From Actinoplanes sp040639655 (GTDB lineage Bacteria; Actinomycetota; Actinomycetes; Mycobacteriales; Micromonosporaceae), in assembly GCF_040639655.1 (NCBI RefSeq), contig NZ_JBFAAI010000002.1:62001-126000 (forward strand): 64,000 nt of DNA, written 5' to 3'. This document shows positions 25,967 through 33,648 of this stretch, piece by piece. Each line of letters starts with the position of its first letter. The stretch's first letter is position 1. Made by a program: the position numbers and the translations under genes. Below the pieces are notes generated by a model that saw only the letters and a list, made by a program, of their open reading frames with translations, was not told where the DNA came from and searched no databases.

Positions 25967-27028
25967 CTACTCGTCGGGGAAGAACGACTGATCCGTCTGC
26001 GCCGGTGTCGCGTTCGCCAGCGGTGGCGCGGGAACCGTGAACGTCCCCGGCAAATTCGAGGTGGCCGCTCTGATGCGCTCCTTCTCGACAGCCCAATGAA
26101 GTTCCCGCAGGGCATTGGCGGCGACCTGCTCCATGTTGTGGAGGTCATTGGCGAGCCTGCTGATCGCCTGGCTCACGTTCATTGCCACCTCACTGGCCGT
26201 CGGCGCGGTGAGCGGAAGCTTCTGCTTCTCCTCAGGCTGAGGAAGCAGACCCTGCCCGATCGTTCCTGCGACTTCGAGGCAGACCGCGCCGGCGACGATG
26301 CCCACACCGGTGGCGTAGGCACCGACGACCGTGCCGGTGGCGACCATCATGATGGTTGCCCATTTGAGGACGTCGCCGGGAGAGCAGGCGCCATTGCTCA
26401 GGGCTCTAGTCGCATTGATCGCCTGGTCAAGCAGCTCGAGGACTGACTTACGCTGACGGATGTAGCAGACCTTCGTCAGCCGCATCTGATCCCCGGCGAT
26501 CAACGCCAACTCCGCGTGTTTCAACAGGGTTCCCTGGAAGGGCGTGAGGAACCTGTCGATGAAGCTGTTCTTGAACGCGCCTGCCCACTCGTCCATGTCG
26601 GTACGGACGTCATGGATCCGGAGCAGGTTGGTATTGGGGCCGGTCCAGTTGCCCTCGCCGTCCAGAGTGCCGTCGAAGCTCGCCTCGATCTTGCCGAGGG
26701 CGGCGATGATCGGCGTGAACTGGTCCGGATCGGGTGTGATGAACTGCTCGAATGCCGGAATGATCCACTCGTAGTCCGAGTTCTGCACCCGCTCGCGATA
26801 CTCCGCTATCTCCTGGTCGGTGACCGGAAAAATGGGCGCAAGGTCCGGGTGGTCGTTCGCCCACTTGTCCTCGACCGACCTGGCCCATGAGGCACTGTCC
26901 TCCAGCGTCTGCCGGATCAGTTCGCTCTTGAGCACGCGAGCCTGCTCTCGCACCCGGTTCTCGTAGGCCGCACCGGCGAGGTCCGGCGGCGTGGTGATGT
27001 CGAACAGTCTCGGCGTCTCATTGCCCAT
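25967..27028 (-). CDS. Possible type VII secretion-associated protein (WXG/PPE-like)
   Basis: 353 residues, ATG start (MGNETPRLFDITTPPDLAGA). Long charged helices dominate. A central stretch, GNWTGPNTNLLRIHD then MDEWAGAFKNSFIDRFL, resembles the helix-turn-helix of ESX substrates, where a W-x-G turn is followed by an aromatic-rich helix. Next come helical segments and a hydrophobic Gly/Ala stretch (WATIMMVATGTVVGAYATGV, continuing about 20 residues), then a coiled C-terminal helix and a Pro/Ala tail. There is no signal peptide. The base composition is less GC-rich than the neighbours. The gene lies 18 bp after the 155-residue gene on the same strand. I infer a T7SS effector or chaperone-like role; this is unproven. 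Confidence 0.6.
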   Translation of the reverse strand: MGNETPRLFDITTPPDLAGAAYENRVREQARVLKSELIRQTLEDSASWARSVEDKWANDHPDLAPIFPVTDQEIAEYRERVQNSDYEWIIPAFEQFITPDPDQFTPIIAALGKIEASFDGTLDGEGNWTGPNTNLLRIHDVRTDMDEWAGAFKNSFIDRFLTPFQGTLLKHAELALIAGDQMRLTKVCYIRQRKSVLELLDQAINATRALSNGACSPGDVLKWATIMMVATGTVVGAYATGVGIVAGAVCLEVAGTIGQGLLPQPEEKQKLPLTAPTASEVAMNVSQAISRLANDLHNMEQVAANALRELHWAVEKERIRAATSNLPGTFTVPAPPLANATPAQTDQSFFPDE

Positions 27029-27046
27029 GGTGTGCCTGCCTCGCCT

Positions 27047-27514
27047 TCATCGCGGGGCCTGATACGGCCGGACCGGCTGTTCGGAGGTGCCCGGAGTCGG
27101 CGGGTTGGAGGCCGGCTCGGAATAGTCGTGTCCACGCTTTGCACCGGGTGCCAGTGTTCCGTCCGCCGGTCCCATGTAGGACTCGAGGATGCTCTTGCCG
27201 TTCTCGGTGTCGACCCGGTCGAACATCTCTCGTGCCACCCTGACACCTCGAGCGGTCTCCATCACCACATCGCCCATGTGGGTGACGATGCTCAGCATGC
27301 TGGATCGAAGTTCCTCCCACGCCGATCCCAGGGCGCTCACCTTGACGGATGCTCCCGGATAGGCGCTGTCGTGCGCGGGAAAGGCGGTGGAGCCTCCCGT
27401 CGCACCGCCAAGGAGGTGCCCGGCGTCGTAGAAGACGTCCGCCACCCTCGGCAGATTCACCTCCGAGACCCGCCACAGGCGGTAAAGGTCGCCACCCGTT
27501 ACGTTCTCCGCCAT
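27047..27514 (-). CDS. Small EspC/WXG100-like protein
   Basis: 155 residues, ATG start. Two helical regions, LYRLWRVSEVNLPRVADVFY and LGSAWEELRSSMLSIVTHMG, flank a loop (HDSAYPGASVKVS), followed by ETARGVRVAREMFDRVDTEN. That layout, with a short Trp-containing turn and no signal peptide, is what one expects of ESX-type small partner proteins (WXG100/EspC-like). The C-terminal about 40 residues are Pro/Ser-rich and disordered. It is the first of two genes in a transcript with the 353-residue protein, so the two may form a secreted complex. The family call is inference. Confidence 0.6.
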   Translation of the reverse strand: MAENVTGGDLYRLWRVSEVNLPRVADVFYDAGHLLGGATGGSTAFPAHDSAYPGASVKVSALGSAWEELRSSMLSIVTHMGDVVMETARGVRVAREMFDRVDTENGKSILESYMGPADGTLAPGAKRGHDYSEPASNPPTPGTSEQPVRPYQAPR

Positions 27515-27552
27515 CGCTGGTACCCCCGTTCTGTCCGACAGGATTTGTGTGC

Positions 27553-28677
27553 CTACCGGCGACGTCGCGCCAGTCCGATGCCGATCCCCAGAAGAACCAC
27601 GAGCGCCAATCCACCTGCCGGCCAGATCCAGAAGGGCACATCGGCACCGGAGGAGTCGGCGATTGCCGAAGGCGGCTCGAGGGAGAAGATCCGGCTCCCT
27701 GCCGTGTCGATCAGGTAGAGCGGACCACCGGCGCCCCCGGCAGCAAGCTGAACCGGATCCGTGCGACCGAAGGGATCGGCCGGCAGGTCGGTGACAGCGG
27801 TGATTCCGCCGTCCTGGTTCAATCGGCGGACGCTCCGCTGGGAACCGCTCAAGGCGTAGAGACCGGCGTCACCCGCCCCGACCGCGATGATGTTGACCAA
27901 CGCGTTCCCCGCGAGAGGCCAGGACTCGGCACCTTCGACGGCCCATCGGTCGTCCGCCGGCAGGGCGACCGCAGCCACCGCTCCGCGTTGCACCCGGAAC
28001 AGGTGATGACTTGCAATCCATAGATCTCCCTGGCCGTCCACGGCGAGGTCACCCGGCGCCACCAGCGGGATGGGCGACTTCGATCCAGTGCCGGCAACCA
28101 CACTGGAGGTTCCGTCAGGGGTGAACGCGAGGACCCGCGAAGCCGCACGGTCGGAGACATAGAGAGTGCCGTCAGGAGCCACCGCAAGTCCTCGGAGTTC
28201 CCGCCTCCGGCCGTTGCCCGACACGTCGGCCCGCAGTGAGATCGAACCATCGGGTGCCAGCGCGTAGACCCCGCCGACCCCACTGTCCGCGATGAAGACG
28301 GTTCCGTCACCGCCGACCGCTACCGCCGTAGGAAGCTTCAGCGATATCGCCGAGCCCGGAATCCCGGCGGCTACCGGGCCCTTCTCCCCATCCGCCCGGC
28401 CGTCTCCGGCAACTGTGCTGATGACGCCGCCGCGAGTCATCGCGCGGACTCGATGATTGCCGGTGTCGGCGATGTACAGCGTGCCGTCCGGGCCCACCGC
28501 CGCATCGTGTGGGCCGTAGATCTTCGCCGCCGTTCCGGGTCCGCCGTCGCCGGCGAAGCCCGACCCGTTCCCCCCGGCCACCAGAGTGAAGGCAGCATCC
28601 TTGGCCGCCGCGGGGGTCGGCACGGCGAGTACAGCCAGGAGCACCGAGACAACGGCCGCGCCTCTTCGAGGTGTCAC
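27553..28677 (-). CDS. Secreted NHL-repeat protein with C-terminal membrane anchor
   Basis: 374 residues from GTG 28677; an ATG at 28719 is the alternative, and neither has a clear ribosome-binding site. A signal peptide (GAAVVSVLLAVLAVPTPAAA) is followed by repeats typical of NHL beta-propellers: GPHDAAVGPDGTLYIADTGN, LPTAVAVGGDGTVFIADSG, LRGLAVAPDGTLYVSD and APGDLAVDGQGDLWIAS. A C-terminal transmembrane helix (WIWPAGGLALVVLLGIGIGL) with a RRRR stop keeps it on the outer membrane face. Propellers of this type bind partners or glycans. It lies 38 bp upstream of the small EspC-like gene on the same strand, so the three genes may be one operon. Confidence 0.8.
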   Translation of the reverse strand: MTPRRGAAVVSVLLAVLAVPTPAAAKDAAFTLVAGGNGSGFAGDGGPGTAAKIYGPHDAAVGPDGTLYIADTGNHRVRAMTRGGVISTVAGDGRADGEKGPVAAGIPGSAISLKLPTAVAVGGDGTVFIADSGVGGVYALAPDGSISLRADVSGNGRRRELRGLAVAPDGTLYVSDRAASRVLAFTPDGTSSVVAGTGSKSPIPLVAPGDLAVDGQGDLWIASHHLFRVQRGAVAAVALPADDRWAVEGAESWPLAGNALVNIIAVGAGDAGLYALSGSQRSVRRLNQDGGITAVTDLPADPFGRTDPVQLAAGGAGGPLYLIDTAGSRIFSLEPPSAIADSSGADVPFWIWPAGGLALVVLLGIGIGLARRRR

Positions 28678-28759
28678 GAATTTTGTGTACCACACACCAG
28701 CGCATACGTTTGTTGCCATCGATCGGTTCGGGGGCCGGCCTCGATAGTGGGAGGGTGAC

Positions 28760-29323
28760 ATGAGTTCCGATGGCGCCGACTTCGGCGAGCAACTACGCGG
28801 CATGTCGGCGACGGGAACATCCCCGGATGGTCAAATTCGGGCAATGATCTCCGGTGCACTCGATCTTCGGATCACCTTTTCGCGGGGCACCTTCGAGTGG
28901 TACGACGAACACGGCCTGAGCAGGCAACTCGCCGGCCTGGGAACGAACACCTGGGTGGCCTGGGAGCGGGAGCGCCGAGAGATCTATCGCCGATCACAAT
29001 CGCTCACCGTCGAGGAAGCCGAACAGGAACGCCGAGCCCGGGGGGATTCCCGGCAGGAAAGATTTGCGGCGGATCTGCGGGAATTGGAGTGCGAAGCGAT
29101 TTCACCATCTGCGGCTCTACGCATTCGGACGCTCGGCATGATCGATTGGCGGGTGGAGATCGAATCCGGCGCCCTGCGGCAATTTCGTGAACGGGATTTC
29201 ATCGGTGAGGTGACCGCCGCGTTCGCGAGCCTGATGCGGGATCGGGAACGCAGGCTCATCCTGCTCAAGGCCGAGCACTTCGACCTCGGTATCCCCCGCT
29301 CCTGGGTCGACCGGGTGCGGTGA
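28760..29323 (+). CDS. Hypothetical actinobacterial protein (possibly YbaB-like)
   Basis: 187 residues from ATG 28760, with GGAGG 6 nt upstream. It opens with MSSDGADFGEQLRGMSATGT followed by SPDGQIRAMISGALDLRITF, a short beta-rich module reminiscent of YbaB/EbfC-like proteins, then FEWYDEHGLSRQLAGL and a long charged helix (ERERREIYRRSQSL and EEAEQERRARGDSRQ). The C-terminal third (MIDWRVEIESGALRQFRERD, LILLKAEHFDLGIPRSWVDR) looks like another folded unit. I believe similar proteins occur near type VII secretion loci, but I cannot confirm it. It is divergent from the NHL gene with 82 bp between. Codon use is less GC-biased than in flanking genes. Confidence 0.6.
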   Translation: MSSDGADFGEQLRGMSATGTSPDGQIRAMISGALDLRITFSRGTFEWYDEHGLSRQLAGLGTNTWVAWERERREIYRRSQSLTVEEAEQERRARGDSRQERFAADLRELECEAISPSAALRIRTLGMIDWRVEIESGALRQFRERDFIGEVTAAFASLMRDRERRLILLKAEHFDLGIPRSWVDRVR

Positions 29324-29356
29324 CGCGCCGGACCGGGGCGCCACCGCAAGCGGCGA

Positions 29357-31330
29357 TCAGCTGAGCAGGGTGGCGCGGACCGCCTCGTCCTCCTTGGCCA
29401 TCGTCTCCTGGCGGGCCGGCTCCTCGCGGAGGATGGCGGCGTTCAGCCATTCGTCGGGGACCGCGAAGGCGTCCACCAGGGTGCGCATGTGTGGCCGCAG
29501 TTCGCGGAGCAGGTCGTTGATGACCGCCGTGATGGCCTTGGAACGGACCGGTGTGAGGCGGCCGTGCTCCAGGAACCAGGCCTTGTCCGCCTCGATGGTG
29601 GTCAGGGCGTACAGGTCGCACACCTTGGACAGCAGTTCCCGGGCCTGGGGATCGTCGGCGCGTTCGATGCCTGCGACGAACGCCTCGAGGGTGATCCGGT
29701 CGATGTGGGCGGTGGCGGCGGCCAGTACGTGGTCCTGGACCTCGTTGAAGATGTCGAACGGGCGGTCCTTCTTGGTGGCGGCGCCGTTGCGGAGGCGGCG
29801 GATCGCGCCTTCGAGGATGTGCTTCTCGCGGTCTTCGAAGGCGGCCAGGTGCCACCCGCGATCCGTTACGGCCACTTCCTCGTCACGGCCGGGTACGGCG
29901 CTGACGAGCCGCTGGATCAGGGAGCGCGCGGCCGTACGCTCGAGGACCATCTCGGTGACCTGTTCGGCGACGAACGTGGCGCGGCCCCAGCCGTCGAGCG
30001 ACCCGAAGGCGTCGCGGTAACCGGTGAGCAGGCCTTTCGCCACGAGTTGGAGCAGTACCGTGTTGTCGCCTTCGAAGGTGGTGAAGACGTCGGTGTCGGC
30101 TTTGAGGCCGGCGATGCGGTTCTCGGCCAGGTATCCGGCGCCGCCGCACGCTTCCCGGCACATCTGGATGGTGCGGGTGGCGTGCCACGTCTGCGCGGCT
30201 TTCAGGCCGGCGGCCCGGGATTCGAGTTCGCGTTGGCGGTGCTCGTCGGGTTCGGCGAGGGCGAACAGCTCGGCCATGGTGGCGGCGAGTTCTTCCTGGG
30301 CGAACACGTACGCGTACGACCGGGCCAGCGCGGGCAGGAGTTTGCGCTGGTGGGCGAGGTAGTCGTTGAGGGCGATCTCACGGTCGGCGCCCGGTGAGGT
30401 GAACTGGCGGCGGGTCTCGCCGTAGCGGACGGCGATGGTGAGGGCGCTGCGGGTGGCCGCGGATGCGGCGGCGCCGACGGTGACCCGGCCGCGGACGAGG
30501 GTGCCGAGCATGGTGAAGAAGCGCCGGGTGTCGTTCTCGATCGAGCTGGTGTAGGTGCCGTCGGGGGCGACCTGGCCGTACCGGTCGAGGAGCATGTCGC
30601 GGGGTACGACCACGTGGTCGAAGGAGAGCCGCCCGTTGTCGACGCCGAGGAGCCCGGCCTTGGCGCCGGCATCGCCGATGGTGACGCCGGGCATCGGGTT
30701 ACCGTCCCGGTCACGGATCGGCACCAGCCACGCGTGCACGCCGTACGACTTCCCGCCGGTGATGAGCTGGGCGAAGACGACCGCCATCCGGCCGTCGCGG
30801 GCCGCGTTGCCGATGTAGTCCTTGCGGGCGGCCTCGTGCGGGGTGTTCAGGACGAAATGACCGTCCTGGAAGGTGCACGTCGTGCGCAGCTGCTGGACGT
30901 CGGAGCCGTGTCCGGTCTCGGTCATCGCGAAGCAGCCCATGAGGTCCGCGGTGAGGATGTCGCGCAGGTAGGCGTCGTGGTGGCGGGCGGTGCCGAGGGC
31001 GACGACCGCCCCGCCGAACAGTCCCCACTGCACGCCGGCCTTGACCATGAGGGACAGGTCGACCTGGCCGAGCATCTCGGCCGCGACGGTGGATCCGCCC
31101 GGGTCGTCGGATCCGCCGTACCGGGAGGGGAACGCGGATGCCACGCCCACGTCGGTGGGCAGTTCACGGATCAGCCGGCTGACACGCTCGCGCGCCTGGT
31201 CGCCAGTTTCGCCGGGGACGGTGACGAACTCGGCGCCGAGCCGTTCCCGTACGGCCTGCCGGATGTGCGCCCACCGGCCGTCGAGCACCTCGGTGAGTAC
31301 AGCGGTGACACGATCGCTCATGGCCGCCAT
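29357..31330 (-). CDS. Acyl-CoA oxidase
   Basis: 657 residues; ATG 31330 or the ATG three codons later. It has the acyl-CoA dehydrogenase/oxidase fold: flavin-binding CFAMTETGHGSDVQQL, the middle beta domain (GNAARDGRMAVVFAQL), and the C-terminal helical domains with REACGGAGYLAENRI and the catalytic Glu in TTFEGDNTVLLQL. The length and the second C-terminal helical region (from about residue 460) distinguish oxidases from the shorter dehydrogenases. It oxidises acyl-CoA to trans-2-enoyl-CoA and passes electrons to O2, forming H2O2, in the cytoplasm. No other beta-oxidation genes are adjacent. It is a single gene, convergent with the 28760 gene. Confidence 0.93.
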   Translation of the reverse strand: MAAMSDRVTAVLTEVLDGRWAHIRQAVRERLGAEFVTVPGETGDQARERVSRLIRELPTDVGVASAFPSRYGGSDDPGGSTVAAEMLGQVDLSLMVKAGVQWGLFGGAVVALGTARHHDAYLRDILTADLMGCFAMTETGHGSDVQQLRTTCTFQDGHFVLNTPHEAARKDYIGNAARDGRMAVVFAQLITGGKSYGVHAWLVPIRDRDGNPMPGVTIGDAGAKAGLLGVDNGRLSFDHVVVPRDMLLDRYGQVAPDGTYTSSIENDTRRFFTMLGTLVRGRVTVGAAASAATRSALTIAVRYGETRRQFTSPGADREIALNDYLAHQRKLLPALARSYAYVFAQEELAATMAELFALAEPDEHRQRELESRAAGLKAAQTWHATRTIQMCREACGGAGYLAENRIAGLKADTDVFTTFEGDNTVLLQLVAKGLLTGYRDAFGSLDGWGRATFVAEQVTEMVLERTAARSLIQRLVSAVPGRDEEVAVTDRGWHLAAFEDREKHILEGAIRRLRNGAATKKDRPFDIFNEVQDHVLAAATAHIDRITLEAFVAGIERADDPQARELLSKVCDLYALTTIEADKAWFLEHGRLTPVRSKAITAVINDLLRELRPHMRTLVDAFAVPDEWLNAAILREEPARQETMAKEDEAVRATLLS

Positions 31331-31403
31331 ATTACCCGCGAGTAACCTGACTGAACCACACGAACATGCGGCTCACCTCACATGCCGCCGGGCCGCGAAC
31401 ACG

Positions 31404-31431
31404 GAAAAGCCCGGTCCGTGAGGACCGGGCT
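31404..31431 (-). terminator. Rho-independent terminator
   Basis: A perfect 10-bp stem (AGCCCGGTCC and GGACCGGGCT) with a 4-nt loop. Read on the minus strand it is followed by TTTT, so it terminates the small membrane-protein gene that ends at 31456 and insulates the acyl-CoA oxidase gene. Confidence 0.85.
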
Positions 31432-31455
31432 CGGGTTCCGGGGGCCGAGGCTCTG

Positions 31456-31716
31456 TCAGTCGTCGTATCCGGGTACCGAGAGGGGGTGCCGCTCCTCGTC
31501 ACGGGCCGCGATGCCGGCCATCGAGCGCAGGTACTGACGGCGGGTGATCTCGCCGTCCATGAGCTGGGTACAGAGGACACCTTCGAGACTCTCCGGGGCG
31601 AACAGGGCCTCCGGGACGGTCAGCGGCTCCTCGGCTGCGACGTCCGCCCGCACCCCGCGCACCGCGAGCACGCAGGCGGCAGCCAGCACCAGGATGAGCA
31701 GGGTCAGGATCAGCAT
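31456..31716 (-). CDS. Small membrane protein with SHOCT-like C-terminus
   Basis: 86 residues from ATG 31716, with AAGG upstream; a GTG at 31737 would add seven residues. One transmembrane helix (LILTLLILVLAAACVLAV) is followed by a linker and LEGVLCTQLMDGEITRRQYL, matching the SHOCT pattern (short C-terminal domain: leucine, then a G-x-I-T turn and an aromatic). SHOCT segments often tether or oligomerise membrane-bound regulators. Function unknown. A clear terminator follows. It is divergent from the cslA-like gene with a 174-bp promoter region between. Confidence 0.7.
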   Translation of the reverse strand: MLILTLLILVLAAACVLAVRGVRADVAAEEPLTVPEALFAPESLEGVLCTQLMDGEITRRQYLRSMAGIAARDEERHPLSVPGYDD

Positions 31717-31890
31717 TGCCACCGCCTTGTCGGTCACCGCGAGGCGCTCGTGCCCCGCCTGACAGAGAGAACGGATCACAGGGCGTGTCGGTTCGACGAT
31801 TCCGGTGACGGAAAGCGATGAAGTTCCGAACCGGTGCACCGGGTCCGATGACGGGACACGACACGATCGAGGTACGAGATAAGCCCGGAA

Positions 31891-33648
31891 TTGCCGAATC
31901 CTCGCTATCTTGCCTTGGTGCCCGGAAAGAGTGTTATATCCCCCCTGCCGGATTATCACGGCTTCAGTCGCCTCGCCGGTGATGCCGAAGGAGTCCCGGA
32001 GGGCGACTACCGGGTCCGGTTGCGGCCGCTGTCCCGGCGCCGCCCGGTCCGTACCGCGTCGATCGCGGTTTTCGCCTTCGCCTTCGAGAGCACCTTCTTC
32101 GGATGGCTGCTCGCCTCGGTGGAACTGCCGGACCGCCGGATGCAAACGGGGCTCTTCGCCGCCACCATCTTCATGATCGTCGCGACCGCGCTCATCGAAC
32201 TGTTCCGCCTGCTGAACGTCGTGACCCTGTGCCTGGCCACGATCCGGGCGCTCGACCCGGTGCCGGTCGAGCCGGACGAACTGCTGCGGGTCGCGTTCCT
32301 GACCACGATCGTCCCCGGCAAGGAGCCGATCGAGATGGTGGAGAAGACCCTGCGCGCCGCCATGCGGATCCGCCATCCCGGCCGCTACCACGTGTGGCTG
32401 CTCGACGAGGGCGACGACCCCGAGGTCAAGGCCATGTGCCGGCGCGTCGGCGCGTACCACTTCAGCCGCAAGGGCGTCCCGGAGTGGAACACCCCCGCCG
32501 GTGGCTTCAAGGCGAAGACCAAGCACGGCAACTACAACTCCTGGATCGACCGGCACGGCGCCCGGTACGACGTGTTCGTCTCGGTCGACCCCGACCACGT
32601 ACCGCTGGAGAACTTCTGCGAACGGCTGCTCGGCTACTTCCGCGACCCCGACGTGGCGTTCGTGATCGGACCGCAGATCTACGGCAACTACGACAATGTG
32701 ATCACCCGCTGGGCCGAGTCCCAGCAGTACCTGTTCCACTCGCTGCTCCAGCGGGCCGGCAACAAGCTCGGCATCCCGATGCTGGTCGGCACCAACAACG
32801 CGGTACGCATCGCGGCGCTGAAGTCGATCGGCGGTCTGCAGGACTCGATCACCGAGGACATGGCGACCAGCCTCGCCCAGCACGCGGCCCGCAACCCGGC
32901 CACCGGCCGGCACTGGCGCTCGGTCTACACGCCCGACGTCCTGGCCGTCGGGGAGGGCCCGTCCTCCTGGACCGACTACTTCAGCCAGCAGCACCGCTGG
33001 TCGCGCGGCACCGACGAGGTGGTGGTGGCCGGCTTCGCGAAGATGGCTCACCGGCTCGGCGTGCGCCGGGCACTGCACTACGCGCTGCTGATGGCCTACT
33101 ACCCGCTGACCGCGCTCGCCTGGCTCCTCGGCGCCGCCACCGCGGTCTGCCATGTGGTGCTCGGCGTCAAGGGCGTGCAGGTACCGCAGCAGGTGTGGCT
33201 GATGCTGTACGTGGACGCCGCCCTCTTCCAGATCGGCCTCTACCTGTGGAACCGGCGGCACAACGTCAGCCCGCACGAGGACGCCGGATCGTCCGGACTC
33301 AGCGGCATGCTGCTGTCGACGCTGTGCGCGCCGATCTACGTCACCTCGTTCCTGCAGGCCGTGCTGCGCCGGCGGGCCGGTTTCGTGGTGACCCCGAAGG
33401 GTGACTCGGCCAGCCCGGACCGGTTGCTCACCTTCCGTACCCATCTGCGGTGGGCGGCGTTCTTCGCCGCCCTGCTGGCCGTGGCCGCGGTGACCGGCCA
33501 CGCGCACGGGTTCATGTGGCTGTGGCCGGCACTCAACCTGGCCCTCTGCCTGACCCCACCGGCGATCTGGGCGTTGCAGACGCTCGGCCGCACTCCCCCG
33601 AACCAGGTCACCGAGAAGGAACCTCACATGATCGAGATCACGGTATGA
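31891..33648 (+). CDS. cslA: Cellulose-synthase-like glycosyltransferase (CslA)
   Basis: 585 residues from TTG 31891; GTG 31918 is an equally possible start, and neither has a clear ribosome-binding site. It is a family 2 processive glycosyltransferase: two N-terminal helices, then the cytoplasmic catalytic domain with WLLDEGDDPE (first Asp), VSVDPDHVPL (DxD), SITEDMATS (TED) and QQHRW (QxxRW), then four to five C-terminal helices. Motif set and neighbourhood match CslA of Streptomyces, which polymerises a beta-(1-4)-type glycan and exports it at hyphal tips. It overlaps glxA by 4 nt (ATGA), so synthesis of polymerase and oxidase is coupled. Acceptor and product composition cannot be read from sequence. 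Confidence 0.92.
   Translation: MPNPRYLALVPGKSVISPLPDYHGFSRLAGDAEGVPEGDYRVRLRPLSRRRPVRTASIAVFAFAFESTFFGWLLASVELPDRRMQTGLFAATIFMIVATALIELFRLLNVVTLCLATIRALDPVPVEPDELLRVAFLTTIVPGKEPIEMVEKTLRAAMRIRHPGRYHVWLLDEGDDPEVKAMCRRVGAYHFSRKGVPEWNTPAGGFKAKTKHGNYNSWIDRHGARYDVFVSVDPDHVPLENFCERLLGYFRDPDVAFVIGPQIYGNYDNVITRWAESQQYLFHSLLQRAGNKLGIPMLVGTNNAVRIAALKSIGGLQDSITEDMATSLAQHAARNPATGRHWRSVYTPDVLAVGEGPSSWTDYFSQQHRWSRGTDEVVVAGFAKMAHRLGVRRALHYALLMAYYPLTALAWLLGAATAVCHVVLGVKGVQVPQQVWLMLYVDAALFQIGLYLWNRRHNVSPHEDAGSSGLSGMLLSTLCAPIYVTSFLQAVLRRRAGFVVTPKGDSASPDRLLTFRTHLRWAAFFAALLAVAAVTGHAHGFMWLWPALNLALCLTPPAIWALQTLGRTPPNQVTEKEPHMIEITV

Noticed and set aside
29357..31330. Plus-strand frames over the acyl-CoA oxidase gene (for example 29489-30397)
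   Set aside because: Antisense shadows; the oxidase motifs are on the minus strand.
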